A stretch of DNA of 64,000 bases from Clostridiaceae bacterium (GTDB lineage Bacteria > Bacillota > Clostridia > Clostridiales > Clostridiaceae), in contig CABIZX010000002.1 of the NCBI GenBank assembly GCA_902363375.1, positions 496,001 to 560,000 on the forward strand. Direction: 5' to 3'. Both the position numbers and the translations under genes were made by a program. Below, piece by piece: positions 35,826 through 43,813 of this stretch (the first letter of the stretch is position 1; the number at the start of each line of letters is the position of its first letter). The notes beneath the pieces are model-generated. The model searched no databases. It was not told the DNA's origin and saw nothing but the letters and a program-made list of their open reading frames with translations.

Positions 35826-36029
35826 CTATTTTGTAAGGGCTTTATAATTTTCTATATAAAACACTACATTACCACAACTAGGACACACCGCAGCTTTAGG
35901 CACTTCAGATACACTACTAAATAATCCTTTTCCCTTTCTTTTGATTCTTATTCCATAAAGGGCACCTTCCACACTGACACTACAATCATCCACCATAGTG
36001 AAATTACATTGATTACATATTCTTTTCAT
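35826..36029 (-). CDS. Small zinc-ribbon protein
   Basis: 67 residues with two CXXC pairs, CNQC (residues 5-8) and CPSC (about 49-52), so a single zinc ribbon is expected. The loop between them is basic (IRIKRKGKG). Such proteins are common in Firmicutes and are annotated as zinc ribbon or nucleic-acid-binding, but this one has no known role. The ATG directly abuts GGGGG; a second GGGG 10 bases further upstream is the more usable RBS. Monocistronic. Confidence 0.7.
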   Translation of the reverse strand: MKRICNQCNFTMVDDCSVSVEGALYGIRIKRKGKGLFSSVSEVPKAAVCPSCGNVVFYIENYKALTK

Positions 36030-36200
36030 CCCCCAATTACCCCACTTCCAAAAACAATTTTTATATTAATATATTTTAATACATATATTAAAATGACATT
36101 ACATTAATTGTATACTTATATAAATTAATCCTGTAGAATAATATTATAACATAGATACATATGAGAATGTTAAAATTTAGATAAAGAGAAGGTTGAAATG

Positions 36201-36809
36201 ATGAGATTACTTTATGGTACATCAAATCCTGCTAAACTAAAGTATATGAAAGAAATGTTAAAGGGACTTGATGTAGAGATAGTTGGACTAAATGAAATCA
36301 ATATAGAGGCTAAGGACATAGATGAAAGTGGAAATAATCCTTTAGAAAATGCAAGAATTAAAGCTTTAGCTTATCATAAGTTAATTAATATGCCTGTGTT
36401 TTCTTGTGATTCAGGATTATATATAGAAGGACTTGAGGAGGATAGACAACCAGGTGTTCATGTGAAAAGAATAGGTGGAAGGCAACTTAATGATGAAGAG
36501 ATGATAGAGTATTATAGTAGTATTGCAAAGAAACTCGGTGGAAGCACTAAAGCAAAGTACAAGAATGCTATATGTCTTATTAAAAATGAAGAAAATATTT
36601 TTCAATCTATGTCAAATGAATTGAGCTCTGAGGAGTTTATTTTAACATCCATTCCTCATAAAAATAGAAATAAAGGATTTCCACTAGATGCTATATCTAT
36701 TGATGAAAAATCAGGGAAGTATTACATGGATATTGAAGAGGAAGAAAATTATGAAGGAAAGGTTGGAAATGGCTTAAGAAAGTTTTTTATAAAAGCTTTA
36801 AATTTATAA
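36201..36809 (+). CDS. Non-canonical purine NTP pyrophosphatase (HAM1/RdgB-like)
   Basis: 202 residues from the second of two consecutive ATGs (either usable). Motifs of the ITPase fold: GTSNPAKLKYMKEML (nucleotide loop), SGNNPLENARIKALAY, VFSCDSGLYIEGL with the catalytic Asp, PGVHVKRIGG, and NRNKGFPLDAI. These enzymes hydrolyse dITP/XTP-like deaminated nucleotides to monophosphates, protecting DNA and RNA. RdgB proper is usually encoded next to rph; here it heads a different cluster of oxidoreductase, phosphatase and HD-domain genes, so its physiological substrate may differ from housekeeping RdgB. Confidence 0.85.
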   Translation: MRLLYGTSNPAKLKYMKEMLKGLDVEIVGLNEINIEAKDIDESGNNPLENARIKALAYHKLINMPVFSCDSGLYIEGLEEDRQPGVHVKRIGGRQLNDEEMIEYYSSIAKKLGGSTKAKYKNAICLIKNEENIFQSMSNELSSEEFILTSIPHKNRNKGFPLDAISIDEKSGKYYMDIEEEENYEGKVGNGLRKFFIKALNL

Positions 36810-36825
36810 TGTAGAGGTGGAGAAA

Positions 36826-37845
36826 ATGAAAAAAATCTTAGTACTTGGCGGAACGTATTTTATAGGGAAAGCTATTGTAGAGACCTTATTAGCTTGTCAA
36901 AAAGATTATGAAATTTACACCTTAAATAGAGGAAGCAGAAAATCAGAGGATGAGAGAATTATTAATATACTTTGTGACAGAGAAAATTTAAATGAAATGA
37001 AAAGCTGTCTTAGTGAGCACGAGTTTAACTATATAATTGATGTATCTGGTGTTAATGTAAGGCAGTTAGACATTCTTCATGAAGCCTTAAATTATGAGAA
37101 GCTGGAGAAGTTTATTTTTATTAGCTCTAGTGCTGTATATGATGTAGAAAATTATAAAATTCCTTTTAAAGAATCCTTTATGTTAGACAGAAATAAATAT
37201 TGGGGCGATTATGGAATAAATAAAATAGAGTGTGAGGAGTACTTAGAAGATAAATATAATTATAGCAATGTACAGCTTATAATATTACGTCCTCCTTATG
37301 TTTATGGAGAAAATAATTATGCAGCTAGGGAAGGATTTATATTCCATCATATTATTAACGACAGACCTATCCTAATTCCTAATGATGGAGAAACTAAAAT
37401 TCAATTTATATATGCTAAAGATTTAGGAAATATTGTTGAAGGATTCTTAGATACAACTCAAGACAATTTATCCATTTATAATGTTGGAAATAGAGAATCC
37501 ATAACTTTTAATAGGTGGATACAGTTATGTGAGAAGACTGCTGGTAAGAAGGCTATAAAGCATCATTTTTATTATAAAGAAGAAGGATATAATGAAAGAG
37601 ACTTTTTCCCATTCTTTGATTATAACAATGTATTAGATGTGAAAAAAGTCCATGAAATTTTTAAGGAAGATACAAAAATGGAGGATGGGTTAAAGAATTC
37701 TTATGAATGGTATCTTAATAATACTTCTATGGAGGAAGGCTTAAAGAAATGTTATCAATGGTATCTTCATAATGAATCGGTGGTTATGATGAAAAAACAT
37801 GTAGCAGAAAAGGAAGAAGAAATTTATAAGTTATTAGGGAAATAG
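36826..37845 (+). CDS. SDR-type NAD-dependent epimerase/dehydratase
   Basis: 339 residues from the ATG at 36826 (RBS GAGGTGGAG; a GTG three codons earlier is less likely). The Rossmann start is MKKILVLGGTYFIGKAIVETLL (GGxxxxG), with ISSSAVYD and the catalytic YGINK-type Tyr-Lys (about 128-132) and LRPPYVYGENN. Extended SDRs of this kind act on nucleotide-sugars or related cofactors. Near the C-terminus a 17-residue unit is tandemly repeated (MEDGLKNSYEWYLNN, then MEEGLKKCYQWYLHN), a recent-looking duplication. Lies 16 bp after the HAM1-like gene, so probably co-transcribed. Confidence 0.85.
   Translation: MKKILVLGGTYFIGKAIVETLLACQKDYEIYTLNRGSRKSEDERIINILCDRENLNEMKSCLSEHEFNYIIDVSGVNVRQLDILHEALNYEKLEKFIFISSSAVYDVENYKIPFKESFMLDRNKYWGDYGINKIECEEYLEDKYNYSNVQLIILRPPYVYGENNYAAREGFIFHHIINDRPILIPNDGETKIQFIYAKDLGNIVEGFLDTTQDNLSIYNVGNRESITFNRWIQLCEKTAGKKAIKHHFYYKEEGYNERDFFPFFDYNNVLDVKKVHEIFKEDTKMEDGLKNSYEWYLNNTSMEEGLKKCYQWYLHNESVVMMKKHVAEKEEEIYKLLGK
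37678..37773 (+). repeat. 51-bp coding tandem duplication
   Basis: Units starting at 37678 and 37729, each opening ATGGAGGA and ending TATCTTxATAAT, preserve reading frame and add 17 residues near the SDR C-terminus. Confidence 0.7.
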
Positions 37846-37915
37846 TTCATAGTTTTATAATATGGATGTATAACTATGAATTTAGTAATATATTTAGTAC
37901 GATATGGAGATTAAA

Positions 37916-38605
37916 ATGGACAAGTTAATATTTTGGGATTTTCAAGGCACATTAGCTCATAATGAGTGGATGATTAGTAAAGCCTTATATAAAGTTTTAT
38001 GCAAGTATGAGCCGTATACAGAAGTAAGTATTGAAGACTTTAAAAAAATATCATTAGTAGGATTTCCCTGGCAACAACCTGAAAAGGAGTATATGCATCT
38101 TACTTCTAGTGATGCTTGGTGGAAACATGCTGAAGATATATTAATAAGAGGATATAAGGAACTAAATGTATCAGAAGAAAGAGCAGCTATCTATTCAAAA
38201 GAGATAAGACAAGTACTTGCATCAGGAGAAAGTTTTCAACTATATGGAGATACAATAGAAGTATTACAGTACTTTATGAAAAAGGGTTATTCAAACGTAA
38301 TACTCTCAAATCATATTCCTGAATTACCTAAGATAGTAGAGAAATTAGGATTATCACCGTATATAATCGATTGTATATCATCTGCTAATGTTGGATATGA
38401 GAAGCCAAATCCTAAAATATATCATTATGCTTTGAAAAAGCATTGCAATTATAGGGATATATGGATGGTTGGAGATAGCATTTTAGCAGATGTAAGAGGC
38501 CCAGAATATGTTGGAATTAAAGGAGTGTTAGTAAGATCTAATATAGAAGAAAATGTTAGATATTACTCAAAGGATTTATTAGGAGTGAAAGAAATAATAG
38601 TATAG
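37916..38605 (+). CDS. HAD-superfamily hydrolase with an altered motif I
   Basis: 229 residues from the ATG at 37916 (RBS ATGGAG 6 bases upstream). Motif I reads FWDFQGTLAHN: the nucleophile D8 is present, but the second Asp of DxD, the general acid/base, is Gln (Q10). Motif II is VILSNH, motif III K near YEKPNPKIY, and motif IV is MVGDSILADVRG, all intact. Cap region residues 15-95 is helical. Overall fold is of the phosphoglycolate-phosphatase-like type. The Gln substitution should weaken or change phosphatase chemistry. Follows the SDR gene by 70 bp within the same-strand cluster. Confidence 0.8.
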   Translation: MDKLIFWDFQGTLAHNEWMISKALYKVLCKYEPYTEVSIEDFKKISLVGFPWQQPEKEYMHLTSSDAWWKHAEDILIRGYKELNVSEERAAIYSKEIRQVLASGESFQLYGDTIEVLQYFMKKGYSNVILSNHIPELPKIVEKLGLSPYIIDCISSANVGYEKPNPKIYHYALKKHCNYRDIWMVGDSILADVRGPEYVGIKGVLVRSNIEENVRYYSKDLLGVKEIIV

Positions 38606-38726
38606 AAAATTAATATTGAAAATGGTTAGAAATATGCTATTGAGTTCATACAAGATAAGATAATCATTAGATTTAGAGAAACTATTTATTATACTGTGAT
38701 ATTTAAAAATGCATTGGAGGATAGCT

Positions 38727-39344
38727 ATGATAAAACAATACATAAATTTAAATAATTTAGATATGTCTAGAGAAATGAAAGAAAATATTGAAAGAATATT
38801 CATGAAAAATAATGGAGAAGAGACCTTAGAACACAGTATTAATGTTGCTAAAACTAGTGTTATAATTGCAGAAAAATATAATTTAGATAAAAGAATTTGT
38901 GAAATTGCTGGATATCTTCATGACATTAGTGCAATTATTAGCCCTGAAGACATGCTACAGTATGCTAAGGATAATAATTGGTATATAGATGAGGCTGAAG
39001 AAAAGTATCCATTTTTATTGCATCAACGCTGTTCAGTTGAATTAGCAAAGGAAATATTTAATATTAAAGATAATAATATACTAGGTGCAATAGGTTGTGA
39101 TACTACTTTAAAATTAAATCCTATACCATATGAGATGACTTTGTTTATAGCCGATAAACTTTCATGGGATCAAGATGGAAGACCTCCATTTTATGACTTA
39201 GTAAAAGAAGAATTAGATAAGTCATTATATCATGCAGCTTTAACATATATGAATTATATTGTAGAAAATAAGTTAATATTATATCCACATAAATGGTTTA
39301 TAGAAGGAAAACAATGGCTAGAGGAGTTTGTTAATAAGGGGTAG
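38727..39344 (+). CDS. HD-domain protein, YqeK-like
   Basis: 205 residues from the ATG at 38727 (RBS TTGGAGG). HD signatures: H36 in EHSINVAKTS, H65-D66 in AGYLHDISA, and a second metal-ligand area LLHQRCSVELA. This is the layout of YqeK-type diadenosine-tetraphosphate hydrolases. Where YqeK has HTTG, this protein has CDTT (GAIGCDTTLKL), so one expected metal-binding histidine is missing. The ending LFIADKLSWDQ parallels the conserved xxxADKIEPxR. Nucleotide cleavage remains plausible given the HAM1-like gene in the cluster, but activity is uncertain. Confidence 0.75.
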   Translation: MIKQYINLNNLDMSREMKENIERIFMKNNGEETLEHSINVAKTSVIIAEKYNLDKRICEIAGYLHDISAIISPEDMLQYAKDNNWYIDEAEEKYPFLLHQRCSVELAKEIFNIKDNNILGAIGCDTTLKLNPIPYEMTLFIADKLSWDQDGRPPFYDLVKEELDKSLYHAALTYMNYIVENKLILYPHKWFIEGKQWLEEFVNKG

Positions 39345-39350
39345 ACAGTT

Positions 39351-40145
39351 ATGAATAAAGAAGAAAAGAATCAGTTTATAATTGATACTATAGATAAGAT
39401 AAATAAGATATTCTCTATTCATGAGGAAGTAAAGAATATAGATATATCATTATCAAAGCTTTATACTGTAGCTGTAGTAGAAGAAGGATATTTTTTTATA
39501 TTTGATTTAACTAACAATGGTACGAGCTATGAATTTAAAGGTGAATATAAAGCACCTATGATTGTACCAGAAAAAGTGTTGGCCTCCTTTCCACTAGATT
39601 TTTATCATATGAAGCCTGCAGCTGTAGTATCTAAGTATGCCTTTAATACATTGGAGGGATATATATTTATATTTCATGAGTTTGTTCACTGCTATCAATG
39701 GGAACAAGGAGATAGTGAAATTAGAGAAGAACTAGAAATTGCTAAAATAGCTAAAGCAAAAAAAGATTTTATGTGGGAGATAAATCATCCATTTCCTTAT
39801 GAGGATAATGTGTTCATAAATGAAACTTCTAAATTGGAATTTGGAAATAAAAAATTACAATTTAGAGATATGGTAGAGTATCATATGAAGATGAAGAAGT
39901 ATTTAAATACTATAGACTTTGAATATATGATATGGCAAGAGTTTAAAGAAGGATTTGCTAGATATATTGAAAACCTCATTAGAGAAAGGTTTCAAGTAAA
40001 TTTAAATTATAATAAATTAGAAAAGCCTTTTAGTAGAGTAAGTTTTTATGAATTAGGTAGTAGATTTATTAGCAATATTTTAAGAGGAAATCCTGAGAGT
40101 AAAGGAAATAAAAAATATATTTTTGATAGAATTAACGTAGTCTAG
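39351..40145 (+). CDS. HEXXH-containing putative metalloprotease, unrecognised family
   Basis: 264 residues with no signal peptide, starting 6 bases after the HD-domain gene. The zinc-protease consensus HEXXH is present as HEFVH at residues 109-113 (followed by CYQWEQGD), and a downstream helix QEFKEGFARYIENL offers Glu ligands near 197-207, an arrangement of the gluzincin kind. I cannot tie it to a named family. The N-terminal ~100 residues form a beta-rich region. Cytoplasmic location and tight linkage to the HD gene suggest a joint role. A chance HEXXH is possible, but the following Glu helix argues for a true protease-like fold. Confidence 0.7.
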   Translation: MNKEEKNQFIIDTIDKINKIFSIHEEVKNIDISLSKLYTVAVVEEGYFFIFDLTNNGTSYEFKGEYKAPMIVPEKVLASFPLDFYHMKPAAVVSKYAFNTLEGYIFIFHEFVHCYQWEQGDSEIREELEIAKIAKAKKDFMWEINHPFPYEDNVFINETSKLEFGNKKLQFRDMVEYHMKMKKYLNTIDFEYMIWQEFKEGFARYIENLIRERFQVNLNYNKLEKPFSRVSFYELGSRFISNILRGNPESKGNKKYIFDRINVV

Positions 40146-40175
40146 AGGAGATTTATGTAAAGGGGAAATGCTATA

Positions 40176-40481
40176 ATGGATTTTTTATATATAGTTATAG
40201 GAATTATAGTATCAGAGTTTTTATGCTTAATATTGTTTAAAGGGCTTAATGATAGTATTATTGGATTTTTTAAACCAATACAGAAGTTTATATCAAAAGC
40301 TAAAAAGAAAAAAGTGTGGAGTACCATAGGATATGGTATTGCAATTTTAATTGTATTAGTTATTAAGTATAATTTCACATTACATTATATTTGGTATGGT
40401 GTATTAATTGGAGTTTTATTATCTTTTAATGATGTAATTTTTCAAAGAGGAATATTTGAGGAAAGAATCAATAATTTATAA
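40176..40481 (+). CDS. Small three-helix membrane protein
   Basis: 101 residues with hydrophobic segments at about 2-26, 48-66 and 72-88 and a basic loop (KPIQKFISKAKKKKVW) between the first two. ATG at 40176 overlaps the stop of a two-codon ORF (TAATG). It is the last gene of the cluster and is followed by a strong bidirectional terminator. No functional assignment possible. Confidence 0.7.
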   Translation: MDFLYIVIGIIVSEFLCLILFKGLNDSIIGFFKPIQKFISKAKKKKVWSTIGYGIAILIVLVIKYNFTLHYIWYGVLIGVLLSFNDVIFQRGIFEERINNL

Positions 40482-40502
40482 TAATATCAAGATAGAAATA
40501 AT

Positions 40503-40546
40503 AAAAGGTATAAAGCAAGTCATAGGATTTGCTTTATACCTTTTTT
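40503..40546. terminator. Bidirectional terminator between the cluster and marR
   Basis: AAAAGGTATAAAGCAA (40503-40518) pairs with TTGCTTTATACCTTTT (40529-40544) around a 10-base loop, with T tracts on both strands. Overlaps the last bases of the marR gene. Confidence 0.85.
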
Positions 40547-40988
40547 AATCTAATTTAGAAATTACTCGTTTGAATTCAGAGATTGCACCATCAAGTGCAA
40601 CTAAATCTTCATCTGATAGAACAGAAATTTTATTATTAAGAATATCTTTTATTAAGTCTTTTTTTATTTTAAAGATTTCATGAGCTTTTTCTGTCGTCTC
40701 GATTCTAATAACTCGCCTATCATTTTTGTCCTCATATCTATTTACATAACCATATTCAAGAAGTTTATCTATTATAGGAGTCATATTTGGTTTAGAAATA
40801 CAAAGGTCTCTAGCTATACTAGAAACAGATGAAGGTCCATTTTGAGCTAAGTAAAAAACAACCTTCACATGAGATGGTGGCATAGGCATGTTTTTCATAA
40901 AGTCTTCAAATTTTATAATTTTTTTATGAAGTAACATCATGAGTACAAAAAAGTTTTCAGATATTTTAGCTAGTTTTTGTTCATCCAT
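40545..40988 (-). CDS. MarR family transcriptional regulator
   Basis: 147 residues, ATG with AAAGGGGA. Winged helix-turn-helix in the middle: SSVSSIARDLCISKPNMTPIIDKLLEYGYVNRYEDKNDRRVIRIETTEKAHEIF, quoted here only to the extent that SSIARDLCISKPNM is the HTH and DKNDRRVI the wing (about 60-105). It is divergent from the two ABC exporter genes across a 563-bp intergenic region, the usual arrangement for a MarR repressor of a drug pump. Ligand unknown. Confidence 0.92.
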   Translation of the reverse strand: MDEQKLAKISENFFVLMMLLHKKIIKFEDFMKNMPMPPSHVKVVFYLAQNGPSSVSSIARDLCISKPNMTPIIDKLLEYGYVNRYEDKNDRRVIRIETTEKAHEIFKIKKDLIKDILNNKISVLSDEDLVALDGAISEFKRVISKLD

Positions 40989-41551
40989 AATAATTCCCCT
41001 TTAGTTATAGTATCATATTTTAATATTTATAAGATAAATAATCCTATAAAAATTCTTATGTTAAATTTTATAATTTATCAATCTATAGTTTAACCATATA
41101 ATTAATATTACATATATTAAATATTAATTAATTATTTACAAGTATAAAATAACATATATTGGGGTTACTAGCAAGTATAGTAACTTTGTGTATAAATAAT
41201 TTACGTTAAATTTAGTAGACCCATGAAAATAATTAATTTCAATTTAAATTTATTAATTAAAAATTAAAAGATAGGACATAAATAATTGTTGACTTGTAAT
41301 AGTTATAAAATTATAATCAATATATATTAATAAATAATATAATATCATAATTTATATAAATTAATAAGTATTTTATAAGAATATTATAATTAATTCTTTA
41401 AATAATTGCAAATATCCTGAAAAGTTGTAAATACTATTGTTATCTATAACTACAGTTCATTGATAATAATAGTAATTTATTTTTTTGGTTTATTTAATAA
41501 ATTCTATTTTAATTCTTAGTAATTTATTGTCGTAAAAGGGAGTGAAGGAAA
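40989..41551. other. Long AT-rich divergent control region
   Basis: 563 bp between marR and the ABC exporter operon. It contains a sigma-A promoter for the exporter at 41289-41317 and two palindromic candidates: GTTACTA / TAGTAAC with a 7-base gap at 41164-41184, and TTATAA-AA-TTATAA at 41303-41316 overlapping the -10. No coding fragment is visible. The ~230-base 5' leader after the promoter could hold a further control element, but I see no convincing fold. Confidence 0.5.
41289..41317 (+). promoter_or_regulatory. Sigma-A promoter of the ABC exporter operon
   Basis: TTGACT (41289-41294), 17-bp spacer, TATAAT (41312-41317). A TTATAA palindrome straddles the -10, a possible MarR site. Confidence 0.7.
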
Positions 41552-43813
41552 ATGTTCAAGTTAATTAAATACTTAAAGAACTCGGTAGTATCAATTATTA
41601 TAATAGTTGGTCTATTAGTTGTTCAAGCCGTGTGTGACCTTTCTTTACCAGATTATACTTCGAACATAGTAAATATTGGAATCCAGCAAAATGGGATAGA
41701 AAATGTTACACCAGAAGTGATTAGAAAGAGTCAGTTAGAAAAATTGGAATTATTCATTAGTGAGGAGAATCAGGTAGAAATTAAGAGTAATTATACACTA
41801 CTAGATAAAAATTCTCTTAGTAGCGATGAGTATAGCAAGTATGTAAAAAAATATCCTGCTCTTGAGAATGAACCAATATATAAGTTAACAGCAAAGAAAA
41901 AGGATAAAGAAATTATTGAAAAGTTAAGTGGTATTTTTGGTAAACCTATGTTGATAGTGCAAGGACTACAAAGTAATAGTGAAGAGAGTAAGGCAATGAA
42001 AGCTGCAATTTTAGCTCAATTACCTCCTAATATGGGACTTGATGAGAATGCAGATATTCTAGAAATCTTTTCACAGTTACCTAAAGAACAGCTAGATGCT
42101 ATAATGAAGAATTTCGATACAAAGTTTAAAGATTTACCTAATACTATGATAGATCAAGCGGCAATTGGTTATGTAAAGAGTGAGTATAGTAGTATTGGTA
42201 TAGATACAGAGAAAATGCAAACCAATTACCTTCTTTATACAGGTGGATTAATGATACTTATAGCTCTTTTAAGTATGGCAGCCACAGTAGCAGTTGGATT
42301 TATTGGAGCTAGAGTAGCTGCATCTTTAGGTAGGAACCTTAGAAGTCAGGTATTTTCTAAAGTTATAGGTTTTTCTAATGCAGAGTTAGATAAGTTTTCT
42401 ACAGCATCACTTATAACTCGTAGCACAAATGATATTCAACAAATTCAAATGTTAATGGTAATGCTTCTAAGAGTCGTATTCTATGCACCTATTTTAGGAA
42501 TTGGTGGAGTTATAAAGGTTTTAAATACAGAAACTTCAATGGCTTGGATCATTGTTGTTGCAGTGGCTTCTATCTCAGCTATAGTAATTGTATTATTTAC
42601 AGTAGTTATGCCAAGATTCAAGAAAGCTCAAAAGTTAGTTGATAAGGTCAACCTTGTAACACGTGAAATTCTAACTGGTATGATGGTAATTCGTGCTTTT
42701 AGTACAGAAAGACATGAAGAAAAAAGATTTGATAAAGCAAATAGTGATTTAACTAAAAATAATTTATTTGTAAATAGAACTATGGCATTAATGATGCCAA
42801 CAATGATGTTGATTATGAATGCAATTACTATTTTAATAGTATGGAATGGATCTCATAGCATCGATACAGGAAGTATGCAAGTTGGAGATATGATGGCATT
42901 TATTCAGTATACAATGCAAATTATTATGGCCTTCTTAATGATATCTATGGTTTCAGTAATGCTACCTCGTGCAGCTGTTTCAGCAGGACGTATTGATGAA
43001 GTATTATCTACTGAATATGTGGTTAAAGATCCAGTTGAACCAGAGAAATTTTCAGAAGCTAAAAAAGGAACTCTTAAGTTTAATAATGTTTCCTTTAGAT
43101 ATCCTAATGCAGAAGAGAATGTTTTAAGTAATATAACTTTTACTGCAAAGCAAGGAGAAACTACTGCCTTCATTGGAAGTACAGGAAGTGGTAAATCAAC
43201 CCTTATTAATCTAGTACCAAGATTTTATGATGTAACTGAAGGTGAAATACTTTTAGATGGTGTTGATATTAGAAAAGTAAATCAACATGAACTAAGAGAA
43301 AAAATAGGGTATGTACCTCAAAAAGGTGTATTATTCTCTGGAACTATTGAAAGCAACTTAAAGTATGCAGGCGATAATATTCCTGATGAAGCTATGATAA
43401 AGGCTGCAGAAATTGCACAGGCTACTGAGTTTATTACAGCAACACAGGATAGCTATAATACTGAAATATCACAAGGTGGTACAAATGTTTCAGGAGGTCA
43501 AAAACAAAGACTTTCTATTGCAAGAGCCATTGCTAAAAGTCCAGAAGTATATATCTTTGATGATAGTTTCTCAGCTTTAGACTTTAAGACTGATGTTGCC
43601 TTACGTAAAGCACTTAAAAAAGAGACATTAGAAAGTACAGTTTTAATCGTAGCCCAAAGAATTAGTACAATTCTACATGCAGAACAAATAATAGTTTTAG
43701 ATGAAGGTAGAATTGTAGGTATTGGAACTCACAAAGAGCTAATGAAAACTTGTGATGTATATAAGCAAATAGCACTATCTCAACTTTCAAAGGAGGAGTT
43801 AGCTAATGAGTAA
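41552..43813 (+). CDS. Heterodimeric ABC exporter subunit with degenerate catalytic site
   Basis: 753 residues, longer than usual because ~165 extra residues (about 55-220) are inserted as an extracellular loop after the first helix. Membrane domain then continues with five helices. Nucleotide domain: Walker A GSTGSGKST, signature VSGGQKQRLSIARA, Walker B VYIFDDSFSALD, where the catalytic Glu after Walker B is Asp. Its partner has the canonical Glu, so this is the non-hydrolysing half of a BmrCD-type asymmetric multidrug exporter. Stop overlaps the start of the partner by 8 bases. Confidence 0.93.
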   Translation: MFKLIKYLKNSVVSIIIIVGLLVVQAVCDLSLPDYTSNIVNIGIQQNGIENVTPEVIRKSQLEKLELFISEENQVEIKSNYTLLDKNSLSSDEYSKYVKKYPALENEPIYKLTAKKKDKEIIEKLSGIFGKPMLIVQGLQSNSEESKAMKAAILAQLPPNMGLDENADILEIFSQLPKEQLDAIMKNFDTKFKDLPNTMIDQAAIGYVKSEYSSIGIDTEKMQTNYLLYTGGLMILIALLSMAATVAVGFIGARVAASLGRNLRSQVFSKVIGFSNAELDKFSTASLITRSTNDIQQIQMLMVMLLRVVFYAPILGIGGVIKVLNTETSMAWIIVVAVASISAIVIVLFTVVMPRFKKAQKLVDKVNLVTREILTGMMVIRAFSTERHEEKRFDKANSDLTKNNLFVNRTMALMMPTMMLIMNAITILIVWNGSHSIDTGSMQVGDMMAFIQYTMQIIMAFLMISMVSVMLPRAAVSAGRIDEVLSTEYVVKDPVEPEKFSEAKKGTLKFNNVSFRYPNAEENVLSNITFTAKQGETTAFIGSTGSGKSTLINLVPRFYDVTEGEILLDGVDIRKVNQHELREKIGYVPQKGVLFSGTIESNLKYAGDNIPDEAMIKAAEIAQATEFITATQDSYNTEISQGGTNVSGGQKQRLSIARAIAKSPEVYIFDDSFSALDFKTDVALRKALKKETLESTVLIVAQRISTILHAEQIIVLDEGRIVGIGTHKELMKTCDVYKQIALSQLSKEELANE

